Assembly (NCBI GenBank): GCA_009602725.1
Contig: WELB01000184.1
Span: forward strand, 78,689 to 89,580
Source: Spirogloea muscicola
Taxonomy: Eukaryota; Streptophyta; Zygnematophyceae; Spirogloeales; Spirogloeaceae
Direction of reading: 5' to 3'
Length of the DNA: 10,892 nt
Made by a program: the position numbers and the translations under genes
In this document: one piece after another, positions 1 to 8,067 of the stretch
How the letters are laid out: each line of letters begins with the position of its first letter
Position numbering within the stretch: the stretch's first letter is position 1
Notes under the pieces: model-generated
What the model saw: only the letters and a program-made list of their open reading frames with translations
Database searches by the model: none
Told to the model about the DNA's origin: nothing

Positions 1-1
1 C

Positions 2-2
2 G

Positions 3-46
<44 letters not shown>
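2..46 (+). repeat. GCC trinucleotide tract in the aldo/keto reductase 5' leader
   Basis: Fifteen triplets, all GCC except one ACC at 8-10, with twelve uninterrupted GCC copies (11-46) directly abutting the ATG at 47. The join gives GCCGCCATGG, an ideal Kozak context. The tract is in frame with the ATG and has no stop, so a poly-alanine N-terminal extension beyond the window edge cannot be strictly excluded. The window begins inside this repeat, so the promoter is not visible. Confidence 0.9.
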
Positions 47-47
<1 letters not shown>

Positions 48-2511
48 TGGCGTCGCAGCAGATGTACTTCGACCTGAACACCGGCGCCAAGATCCCGGCC
101 GTCGGCCTGGGGACGTGGAAGTCCGAGCCCGGGAAGGTCGGCGAGGCCGTCCTCGCCGCGCTGGAGGTGCGCCGCCCGCCTCGCTGACCCCAGCCTGCCG
201 TTCGCTCGGCTCCGGCCCTGGCTCTGGCCAAGCCGCAACCGTCGACCCTGGACCAGGCCAGGAGCTGGCCTCCTTGCGGGAGCGGCGCGAAGCCGTTGCT
301 CCTTGACGGTGGACAACTTCTGCTCAGGGACTCCACGGGCGAGGAGAACCCGATTACTCTGATTGAGTCCCAGCTCGTGGTCTACACAGCTGACTGCAAG
401 TTGTTCTGCGCTCCCCGCTCCAGGCCGGCTATCGACACATCGACTGTGCAGCCATCTATGGCAACGAGGCAGAGGTGTGACCAGAGATCTTTGGAAGCAC
501 TTTACGAGCGTCTGATGCTACTCAATTTCATGTTTTGATCGCCAGATTCCTGTTGTTAGTACTTGATCAAGTTGATTTGCATGCCAGCCAGCCATGCGAG
601 CGCCTCATAATCAGTCAGAGGCTCTGCAGGTTGGCGAAGCTCTGCATACAGCCTTCTCCAAGGGCATCGTGAAGCGGGAGGACATCTTCGTGACGTCCAA
701 GCTCTGGCGAGTCGCCACACCCTACCTTATTGCCTGCAGCTCTTCAGTCGCTTTGCTTATCAGCCATGATGTAGGATTGCTGTGAATCATTGCAGCAAAG
801 TTCTGCTGCTAGACCACCTAAGCACTTGAGCTAAGAGCACAAATGTGTCCAGCAACATTAGCAGCATGTCTGAAGCTGTTGCTGTGGTGGTCCTGCTTTG
901 GTTGCTGTTCAGGCCGACAAATTTTGACCCTAAGGATGCCGAAGAGGCCATCCACAAGACCCTCAAGGATCTGCAGCTGGACTACCTGGACCTCTACCTT
1001 GTAAGCTTTGCATCAGCGCCCCAGCTCCCTCCTTTCACCTCAAAGTCTGGCACAGCTTCTGAACAGAGGCCTCCTTGTTTGCTACTGTGCACAGCTCAAG
1101 CAAGCTAATGACACGCTGCTATTCTGCTTACCACAGGCAGTTATAAGAAAATTGCAGCGTGCTGACGGATTTGGCGTTGATATTCCTATTGCAGACACAT
1201 ATTCCAGTGCAGCTCAAGAAGAATGGCAGTATGCAGGCCTCGGACACACTTTCCTGGGACAAGATTTCCACCTGGCGGGCAATGGAGTCCTTCCACCAGA
1301 AGGGCCTGGCCCGCGCCATTGGCGTCAGCAACTTCAGCGTGAAGAAACTGGAGCACCTATATAGCCTCCAGTGTCAAGTGAAGCCTGCTGTCAACCAGGT
1401 CCGCCTTCAGCTAGCACTTCGACGCAGCAATGTGCAGCTATAGTGAGGAACATAGGATAGTTCTCCTGTTGCCCGCCCTGTTGTTGACCATATTGGTCGG
1501 GCCTTGCCAGGTTGAGCTCCATCCAGTGTGGCGCAATGACAAGCTGGTCAACTTCTGCAAGCAGCACAATGTCCACGTCACGGTATGTAAAGCATCATCC
1601 ATGTTTCTCATATCACAGTCCAAGCAATATGGCGACAGAGAGGATGGAGGATGTGCGATGATGTGGCAAGAATGGGCCCATGTCGTGTTAATGGAGGAGT
1701 CAAACATGCCAGATATGCAGGAAAGTGCTCATTAATAGCATCTGGATGTTAGTGGCGAGACCTCTTTATAGACAATCATGTTTGACATCAACACCAACTT
1801 GACCACATGGCACCACTGCTGCATGATGCTCGTGGCAGGCCTACTCTCCCTTAGGATCAAAGGACAGGCCAAGGAACTCTGAGAACAAGGAGATTGTTGA
1901 GCTACTGGACCATGACACAGTCAAGGAGGTTAGCAACTTCTGTGGAGTGCTGCTCAAGGCCAAACCCAGTGGTCGTTTTGACAGTGAGAATGTGACTGTA
2001 TGAAATCTACTTTGTCAAGCCACATTAACTTGTCTACCAGCATGCAATAACCAGTCATTCCAGCAGCAAGTGCTATTATGACATCCTCCACAACCACTTG
2101 CAGGTTGCCGAGAAGGTTGGCAAGTCGCCTGGCCAGGTGGTGCTGCGGTGGGGCGTCCAACGGGGCACGAGCGTGCTACCAAAGAGCACTCATCCTGAGC
2201 GCATCAAGCAGAACTTGGACCTCTTCAACTTTGAGTTGTCGCAGGAGGACATGCAGAAGCTCAGCAGCATTGAGCCTCAGGTTTGTTTGACCACAAATTT
2301 AGCAGCTGAGTCTGCACTCTGTTGTGTCATCCACTCCGTCTTTTGCTATCACATTCTATGCTTGCTTGAAAACTGGAGCAGCATTGCGTTTGACGACCCT
2401 GCTTATCTGATGTTCCCTGAACAGGCGCGCATTTTGGACTTTGCTGGCATGTGGGTGGGTGATGGCAAGCCCGTGCCCAGTATGGAGGAAATGTGGGATG
2501 GGGAAATGTAA
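47..2511 (+). CDS. NADP(H)-dependent aldo/keto reductase (AKR superfamily), nine exons, complete
   Basis: Predicted reductase of aldehydes and ketones using NADPH; a (alpha/beta)8 barrel, probably cytosolic since no targeting peptide is seen. Exons: 47-166, 424-474, 630-706, 913-1000, 1195-1398, 1511-1582, 1839-1928, 2104-2280, 2425-2511. They join to 966 bases, 321 residues plus TAA, a usual length for the family. Signature 1 ([18 protein letters not shown]) spans the exon 2/3 join. The catalytic tetrad is Asp47, Tyr52, Lys81 and His114, spread over exons 2 to 5. The middle signature ends in AIGVSNF (exon 5). The cofactor signature [13 protein letters not shown] (Lys261, Ser262, Arg267) fits NADPH preference. 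His114 lies in THIP where many relatives have HWP. The start has an ideal Kozak context and places the core at the usual distance from the N-terminus. Seven introns are GT-AG; the third needs a GC donor. The gene converges on YchF. Substrate cannot be told; aldehyde reductase, aldose reductase or a sugar-phosphate reductase are all possible. Confidence 0.95.
707..912 (+). other. GC-AG intron 3 of the aldo/keto reductase gene
   Basis: The intron lies between the Lys81 exon and the following exon. Exon 3 must end CTCTG before GCGAGT (GC at 707-708); joined to the acceptor AG at 911-912 this rebuilds a Trp codon and reads [15 protein letters not shown], the expected family sequence. The nearby GT at 711-712 would shift the frame and meet TGA at once in exon 4. 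All other 25 introns resolved in the window begin with GT. Confidence 0.85.
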
Positions 2512-2925
2512 GGAAATCCAGGGCTTTGTGCAGCTAGCTTGGCAAGCCTCCTTTCTGACAGCAGATACACACGTATGCACATTGCATGGACAGACAGCAC
2601 CCAAAATTTATCTCAAGCATGTACAAGATCCAACAGCAAATGAAAGCTTAGCCATGCTTTGTCGTGCAATATTCGCATCATTGCTCATTGACTTCAAGGC
2701 GACAAGGATGGTAGAGTGGCTGCACCTGTGGACAGAAACACTTGACCAAGTGAAGCAAGAAATTCGCAACATGGACAAGTGCCGAGGACTTTGGCAACAG
2801 AGTCGACAGCTATAGACACTGCAAAGCCTACCCTTGTCTTCCTGGACCCAGGTGCACAACCATGTATTGGTTGGCACTTTGCCATTCAGCCTAGAGTAGG
2901 AACAATCGATGTGGTTTACATACAA

Positions 2926-2930
2926 TGTAA
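2926..2930 (+). promoter_or_regulatory. Candidate TGTAA poly(A) signal of the aldo/keto reductase gene
   Basis: TGTAA is the usual polyadenylation signal of chlorophyte nuclear genes. This is the first plus-strand copy I find after the stop codon, about 415 bases downstream; another TGTAA overlaps the stop itself (2507-2511). A five-base motif occurs often by chance, so this is only a candidate. Confidence 0.35.
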
Positions 2931-3110
2931 GGATCAAGATAGTAGGCGAATCAGCACGGTCAGTGTTGTTGGAACCTCCTGATGGCCTTTGCCCTTTGCA
3001 AGGCGCCCTTGCTTATCTTGTTGAATGTAGATAAATTGCACACCGCAACCTTCACTGTGCTGGATGTGCAATCACTAGAGCAGATATGCAAATAACCTAT
3101 TGCCCATTGA

Positions 3111-3425
3111 AATTGGCTAGATTTTGGCATAGACTACCATGCAGGAGTCGCAACAGATGTGGCCGGCAAAATACAGATTGATACCCCTCTGGAGGATGAG
3201 GTGGCAAAGGTCTTGCAACGTCTGGCTACAAGGTTAAAGAAGAGTCTGGCTTCGATATCCATGACCGAGGAAGTACCGCAACTACTGCACTTTGTGAAGC
3301 CGGTGCAAAATTTTTATGCATCTTTGTCCAATATTTGGGGTACAGGAGCTCTGACTGTTGAAGACAACCAACTTGTTGATCGAGGTTCTTCAAGCTTTAG
3401 TGCTCCGAGGTGCACAAATAGGTAA
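3111..3425 (+). other. Unassigned 315-base open frame (hypothetical, weak)
   Basis: The frame is open from just after TGA at 3108-3110 to TAG at about 3423. There is no in-frame ATG near its beginning (the first usable non-ATG codon is GTG at 3159), so as a gene it would have to be an internal or terminal exon. The translation is mixed and soluble-looking, with a charged amphipathic stretch (EDEVAKVLQRLATRLKKSL) that could be helical. I recognise no family. It lies between the two candidate poly(A) signals, outside both gene models. Chance is a fair explanation. Confidence 0.15.
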
Positions 3426-3654
3426 CTACAGTACACTCCAATCACCAACGTACTTCCGAAAACGTCCTGTGACGATTGTCATGGCTCTGACCGAGCAGCT
3501 GTTATGCTTCTGAGTTTGTACGCAACAAGGGCTGGCACATATTCCACCACTTTACGTTCTCAATGTGAAATTGGGGTTTCTGTCCTCATTTAAGTAGCTT
3601 GAATGCGCATTCAACTCCTCAGCCTGTGCTATGACTGGCAGCCTGTGGGGCTTT

Positions 3655-3673
3655 GGGGGGGGGAGGGGGGGGG
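3655..3673 (+). repeat. G9-A-G9 homopurine tract
   Basis: Nine G, one A, nine G on the plus strand, within the convergent spacer. The run can in principle form a G-quadruplex on the plus strand. It lies beyond the candidate YchF poly(A) signal and beyond that of the aldo/keto reductase, so between the two presumed transcript ends. Homopolymer length may be inaccurate in the assembly. Confidence 0.85.
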
Positions 3674-3756
3674 TTGAAACAGCAGTTCCGTCCACAGTAA
3701 TTGCAACTTAACCAGATTCTTGATTTTCGAGCATATATCCTGCTAATGTGATATAC

Positions 3757-3761
3757 TTACA
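3757..3761 (-). promoter_or_regulatory. Candidate TGTAA poly(A) signal of YchF
   Basis: TTACA on the plus strand reads TGTAA on the minus strand, about 345 bases after the YchF stop. It is the first copy I find downstream of that stop. The motif is short, so confidence is limited. Confidence 0.35.
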
Positions 3762-4105
3762 GGCATTATCCTTATTGTGTCATTCTTACTATCACATTTC
3801 GCTTGGCTTGCACTGCCGGCACGTGAGTCAGTACATGTCACGATATGCTTTTGGTCTGGCCTTTCACCGAATGATGGCAATCGACATCCTGTGGCTTGAC
3901 AGATTCTTCTTCAGTACTGCGGCCTTGTTCGACTTCTCTACTTACCAAACACAACTAGCAATGGCCATGTCAAAAATTCTGCAGCTCTGAGCTAGGCCAG
4001 GGCCACAGCAATTGCTCATTCATGCATACTCAGACTCTAGACTGGCAAATGATCAATAAATGATATCGAGATCACCCTCTGTGGCCTGAAAGGGCTGTTG
4101 CAATG

Positions 4106-7100
4106 TCACACGTTGAAACGGAAAAGCATGACATCACCCTCTTGCACGACGTACTCTTTTCCCTCAGCCCTGACCTGAACAGAAGAACACGATGGGCCAT
4201 TATTGTCACAGTGAGAGGTGATCGCCACAAACCAGCTTGTGAGGCCCTTATGGCCTCGCTTTGCTTGCACTACTATCAGTACAACTTGTGAATGCAAATC
4301 TGTCAAGACAACCACACAGCTGTAGCGGAACAGTGTCTTGATGATGCTTGCACTGTTAGCAGGCCCTGACTAGTAGAGCTCCCCTTAATCAGGTAATGGT
4401 GCAGCAAGTACCAGCCCTTTGTCCTTGGCAGCCCCATATGAACCGCAAGTTACAAAATCGTCGTATGCGACCTGTAAGATTACAGATGCAGCAGCTTGAT
4501 TGCCAAGAGTCTGGCTGTCTAAGCATCCCTTGTACTCAATCTTAAGCTTGATAAGTACAAGCCTACTTAATTGACAAGTCCACATGCATAAGTCATGTTG
4601 CATCCAAAGGCTTCCTTGGTCCTCCTTCAGCAAGGCAGGATCACAAACCGTCTCAGCTCTGATGAAGCCGCGCTCAAAGTCGCTATGGATGACTCCTGCT
4701 GCCTGCGGAGCCGTCATGCCTGCAACCAGCAGCAAAGACACACATGCAATACAGCGTGTTTCAACTTCCACAGGCGGGACTAATGTGAACTTTGACCTGT
4801 CTACAATGTGTCCTGAGCTCTCTGATTATCTGTTGAGCAATCGACCAGTCTGCTAAGCACTTCGACCAGGGGCTGCCTCAGTAATGTAAATCATGTAACA
4901 TGAGCAGGTTTCGCTGGTGCGCCCTGAGGGCTATGATAAGCTCAGTCATACACCATCAACCCCAGCAGCAGTCAATATTGAGCTGGAAACACTACAGATT
5001 GCCAAACCAACCACAAGTATACCTGCATTGATGGTCCACGCCCTTGTTTCCTGCAAGCCACTCAGCTTCTACTTAGAACAGCACTACAACACATATGAAA
5101 TTGGATGTCTACTGCAGCACCAGCAACTTGTGGCGATATTATGTTGCACATTGTGGCCATGAGGTAGTCAAAGCCAACCTTTTCTCCGCAGGTGAAGTAG
5201 GTGCGCAGACCGAGGAGGTTGTAAGTTGCACGAACAAGGGCACCTAGGCCGCCCTCAGAAATGCCCAGCGACTCTAGATACTCCTGGCGCTCCTCGGGGG
5301 TCAGTTCCGTGAGCTCGGCCTCCACCTGCCACACTGGCCTTCAAGGCCATGTCAAACTCAATCACATCTGACTTATCTTGGCATGTACAATATAAGAAGG
5401 TGGTGTGGGGTCCTGGCCTCCACCTGGGCTGAGACGACGACGCACTCGGCGCCGCCCTTGGCCGTGTACTCCCGGACGGCACACACATGCTCGTTGGTGT
5501 CGGGGTTTGCCATGTCGGACTCGGCCACATTGGCGGCGTACACCACTGGCTTCAAGGTTAGCAGGCAAAGCTGCTTCACAATCGGCAGCTCCTCGTCATT
5601 CAGCGGCACCGCCCGTGCTGGTTGGCCTTCAAGCAATGCAGCGGATATTCTTTGCAACGCCGCATTCTCTACCTCCTCCTGCATTATATGGGCAATCAGA
5701 AACTGACAGCATCAGCACTTGACGTATCTCCTCAGTGTTTTCATCTGATACAATAAGGACACAGCTGACAGAGTCATCCACTTCTTTCAGCAATGTGTGT
5801 GATTAGTGCAACAAGCTGCCAGCTGACGAGGTTCCACTGCGGCCAGCCTCTCTCCAGGCGCACTTGAACGATCCAACTTGACAGACTAGAATGCATTAAG
5901 CCCCCATCTGCTCCTCACATGGGGCCACATAAGACGGAGCTCAAGAGCTCACTCTTGCCCTGGCTTGCGGCTCCTTCGCCCGCCCCTTTCCCAACCGCTC
6001 TATTCTCTTCTCAATCTACCACACAAGGCAAGCAAACAGATGTTGCCTGAAGGTTACAATAGCAGGCACATAACATCAGCCGAAGGCGAGTACAACTCTC
6101 TGGCGATCGCTAAGCCATTGAGATTCTCAACCAGCAGGACCATTGGAGGAGGGAGGGGAGGTGGAGCCCACCTGGGAGAGATCAGCGAGTGCAAGCTCCA
6201 AGTTGATGATGTCAATGTCTGCAACGGGGTCAACCTTGCCCATCACGTGCACGATATCGTCGTCCGCAAAGCAGCGCACCACCTGCAATTGGATAGTGTC
6301 TGAATGGGCCTCAGTGCTGATGTCATCTCGCCAGAAGCGGGGGTCATAGCCTAGCAGCCTTTGCAGCGCTTGTGTGGGGCCAGAGCCGCCGCCAACTCAA
6401 GGAAAGCAGTATCCTCGACGTTGATCAGCAGCAGATGCAATGATGTAACAGCTTATGAAGAAGGAGGCTGCAATCCAGCCACTTGGCGATCTCTGGGAAG
6501 CTCGGCCCTTTACGTGCAGAGGTCTATGATGTTCTTGGCTTAGGGCAACGCTTCAGGTCTCTGATGACTTAGGTTCCGGGATCGAGGGTACAAATTGATA
6601 AGCCAGCCCACCTGCACGATGGAGTCCACCTCGCGGATGTGCGACAGAAACTTGTTGCCCAAGCCCTGCGCCTCAGATCGTCAATGGTCAGCCGCCAAAC
6701 CGACTTGCGAGGTGAGAGCGCAGAGAAACCCACGTGGCGGGCGAGCTGACCTCGCCGGTGCTGGCGCCCTTGACGAGGCCGGCGATGTCCACAAACTCCA
6801 CGGCGGTGGGCACGGTGCGCTGGGAGCGGCCAAGCTCCGAGAGCACCGGCAAGCGCGGGTCGGGCACCGCCACGACGCCCACGTTCGGCTCAATCGTGCA
6901 GAACGGGAAGTTGGCCGCCTGCGCCTTACCGTTCTCCACCTGTGCAGCACATCGGCGGCTTTGTTTTGACTTTGACTTTGACTTTGACTTGCATTTGACC
7001 TTGACTCAGGCTCTAAGTGAGGCTTCAGCAAGTAACAATCAAACAACACTGACGGAAAGCTTACACAAGCGACTACTAAACCCCGACTCCTTAAACCCCA

Positions 7101-7389
7101 GCCAGTGGAACCTGCACAGATGGGCCTTCAGCCCAGGTCTCCTGAGGTGACTGACGCCTGCCTCCTGGCCCTCCTGACCCCTTGCTGTCGGACTTCGCAT
7201 CCGCCAGTGCCAAGGCTAAGCCTTGAAGCCTAGACAGGCTCTGGACAATGCGCCGATGCGAGAGCGAACTGCACGGACACAGGGCTCGCGGGGGCGGCGG
7301 CGGCGGCGGCGGCGGCGGCTGACCAGGGCGTTGAAGAGCGTGGACTTGCCGACGTTGGGCAGGCCCACGATGCCGGTGCGTAGGTTCAT
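4106..7389 (-). CDS. ychF: YchF-type GTPase/ATPase (Obg family), bacterial-like, eleven exons
   Basis: Obg-family nucleotidase with a C-terminal TGS domain, a ribosome-associated translation and stress factor in bacteria. Exons: 7389-7324, 6939-6751, 6665-6612, 6282-6172, 6015-5953, 5678-5424, 5325-5179, 5050-5023, 4719-4649, 4471-4412, 4174-4106. They total 1113 bases, 370 residues plus TGA, close to the usual 363 of bacterial YchF. Motifs: Walker A GLPNVGKS (9-16), Thr37 in the G2 region, DIAG (73-76) followed by Leu77 (the hydrophobic substitution typical of YchF), NVAE (211-214) in place of NKxD, the YchF hallmark linked to ATP use, and SAQVEAEL (G5) across the exon 6/7 join. The TGS region begins near RTYFT and ends LFRFNV. 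The sequence resembles bacterial and plant organellar YchF, not cytosolic OLA1, which has a longer N-terminus. All ten introns are GT-AG. Start 7389 has A at -3; an upstream in-frame ATG at 7506 could add a presequence. Confidence 0.95.
5023..5050 (-). other. ychF: 28-base micro-exon (exon 8) of YchF
   Basis: This tiny exon encodes ETRAWTINA plus the first base of the next Gly codon. Upstream is TTGCAG and downstream GTATAC, both good splice sites. Without it the family sequence between GEK (end of exon 7) and GMTAPQAAG (exon 9) is missing and the phase does not close; with it the run reads [21 protein letters not shown], as expected of the TGS region in YchF. Flanking introns are 128 and 303 bases long. 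Confidence 0.9.
5326..5423 (-). other. ychF: 98-base YchF intron 6 flanked by a 12-base direct repeat
   Basis: On the plus strand GGCCTCCACCTG occurs at 5317-5328 and again at 5415-5426, offset by exactly the intron length, so it spans both splice junctions (sense CAG then GTGGAGGCC). Inside the intron lies an odd palindrome, TGGCCTT-C-AAGGCCA (5335-5349), and weak six-base inverted ends (CCACAC at 5329-5334, GTGTGG at 5403-5408). CAG/GTG is ordinary splice-site sequence; the six further matching bases are not required by splicing. Confidence 0.85.
6965..6988 (+). repeat. (TTTGAC)4 hexanucleotide microsatellite in YchF intron 1
   Basis: Four perfect TTTGAC copies, followed by two imperfect ones (TTTGACC, TTGAC). 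The tract sits about 25 bases from the intron 1 acceptor (sense GTCAAA repeats), where the polypyrimidine/branch-point region would normally be, so length changes here could affect splicing. Confidence 0.85.
7293..7319 (-). repeat. (GCC)9 tract four bases into YchF intron 1
   Basis: On the gene's sense strand the donor GTCA is followed at once by nine GCC copies. If read through, the frame would give a poly-arginine run in place of the conserved VENGKAQ of exon 2, so the splice at 7324/7323 is well supported despite the unusual donor surroundings. Confidence 0.9.
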
Positions 7390-7506
7390 GGTCGCGCCGG
7401 CGGCGCCGCCGCCCCCGCTGAGCCGCCGGGCCGACGCTNACCACTGCGCCAGGCCAAAGCGCCACACGCAGTGAGCCCCCACGAGTCCGCCCCGGGGGCC
7501 GGCCAT
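7390..7506 (-). other. ychF: Possible organelle presequence of YchF (39 codons, one undetermined base)
   Basis: This is an in-frame extension from ATG 7506 (G at -3, G at +4, good Kozak context) to the YchF core ATG at 7389. It is rich in Gly, Ala, Arg and Ser with no Asp or Glu, as expected of a mitochondrial or plastid transit peptide. The base at 7439 is N, making codon 23 TNA on the sense strand: TCA (Ser) or TTA (Leu) would keep it open, TAA or TGA would close it. Plant bacterial-type YchF homologues usually carry N-terminal extensions. I therefore call the core from 7389 and leave the extension as probable. Confidence 0.5.
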
Positions 7507-7523
7507 GCCTCGCAAAGCCGAGC

Positions 7524-7527
<4 letters not shown>

Positions 7528-7554
<27 letters not shown>
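7528..7554 (-). repeat. (GCC)9 tract upstream of the YchF start codons
   Basis: Nine perfect copies, GCC on the sense strand, ending 21 bases before the ATG at 7506 and so probably in the 5' leader. It mirrors the GCC tract in front of the aldo/keto reductase ATG. Confidence 0.9.
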
Positions 7555-7560
7555 CGCGGC

Positions 7561-7617
7561 GCGGTCTGGCCGGTGAGAGCCGACGAGCAGTCGCGCGTTC
7601 GAATCCTGGCCACCGCA
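7561..7617 (+). pseudogene. Degenerate tRNA-like element
   Basis: GTTCGAATCC (7597-7606) is a near-perfect B box/T-loop. Upstream, GGC-CGGTGAGA-GCC (7568-7581) folds as a D-arm, preceded by TGGCC as in an A box. GCGGT (7561-7565) pairs with ACCGC (7612-7616) as a shortened acceptor stem, and GAC-GAGCA-GTC (7582-7592) makes a small middle stem. The whole is only 57 bases, the T-stem does not pair well and no normal anticodon arm exists, so this is not a working tRNA. It may be a relic, a tRNA-derived SINE head, or chance. Confidence 0.3.
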
Positions 7618-7761
7618 ACCGCCGGACTGCCGAGGTTATGAACACCCTCTGTATGCACCTGGCTGGCTTTTACAGCTTCTTCAGCTTACAGGCTTCACTC
7701 TACAGCCGCTCTGTCAATATCAGCAGCCGCATTCTTCTTATGAGAGTGATCCTGCTACGTC

Positions 7762-7775
7762 CTCGAGTACTCGAG
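7762..7775. repeat. 14-base perfect palindrome
   Basis: CTCGAGTACTCGAG is self-complementary with no spacer. It lies about 260 bases upstream of the YchF ATG at 7506. A palindromic dimeric-factor site is possible, but no known motif is claimed. Confidence 0.8.
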
Positions 7776-7947
7776 AGAGTCGATGCGATCGTCCCCGCTG
7801 CGCGTCGTGCTGGCCAGTCCATTGCTCCAGGGGCCGGTGAATGACGTGACAGAAAGTGTCGGATAATCTCCCATTATGTAATTAATAAGAATGCTCTAGA
7901 AAGAGCTTCGTGGTGTCCCCAGTCTCAAGCATGAATGACTACCTGAA

Positions 7948-7964
7948 GTGGCAAGCCTTGCCAC
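7948..7964. repeat. Inverted repeat, 8+1+8 bases
   Basis: GTGGCAAG-C-CTTGCCAC is a perfect 8-base inverted repeat with a single central base. It is part of a cluster of palindromes in this spacer. Confidence 0.75.
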
Positions 7965-8067
7965 ACAAGAGTGGGAGGCGCAAGGCACTACTGTGAATCT
8001 GGCTGAGCAGAGACTCACTAGACTTGCTGGCTGCTTCCTACTGGCCTTGCCTGCTAAGAGAAGCCAG

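Larger units (their letters stand above)
2512..4105. other. Spacer between convergent genes; no supported gene
   Basis: This holds the 3' flank of the aldo/keto reductase (plus) and of YchF (minus). I see candidate TGTAA-type poly(A) signals at 2926-2930 (plus) and 3757-3761 (minus), a small palindrome at 2740-2753 (CACTTG-AC-CAAGTG), the G9-A-G9 tract at 3655-3673 and an unassigned open frame at 3111-3425. Composition is less GC-rich than the exons. No RNA gene and no recognisable protein domain was found on either strand. Confidence 0.7.

Noticed and set aside
711-712. GT donor for aldo/keto reductase intron 3
   Set aside because: It joins out of frame and reads TGA within the first codons of exon 4; the GC donor at 707 restores the family sequence.
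2441-2815. Plus-strand 124-codon frame overlapping the last aldo/keto reductase exon
   Set aside because: It is the other frame of a confirmed exon running into the 3' flank, with no family resemblance.
2608-2937. Minus-strand open frame of 109 codons in the aldo/keto reductase 3' flank
   Set aside because: No recognisable domain, odd Cys/Trp-rich composition, no fit to neighbouring exons; opposite-strand frames of similar length occur here by chance.
3748-3990. Plus-strand 80-codon frame with a hydrophobic look
   Set aside because: It lies antisense to the expected YchF 3' UTR, and I see no motif, start context or splice structure that supports it.
4901-4914. TGAGCAGGTTTCGC shared with 9093-9106, both in introns
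   Set aside because: A single 14-base match in a window of this size is near chance expectation, and the flanks do not match.
7091-7645. 184-codon arginine-rich minus-strand frame across the YchF 5' region
   Set aside because: It is a shadow frame of YchF exon 1, its intron and the GCC tracts; the poly-Arg and poly-Pro runs come from the repeats.
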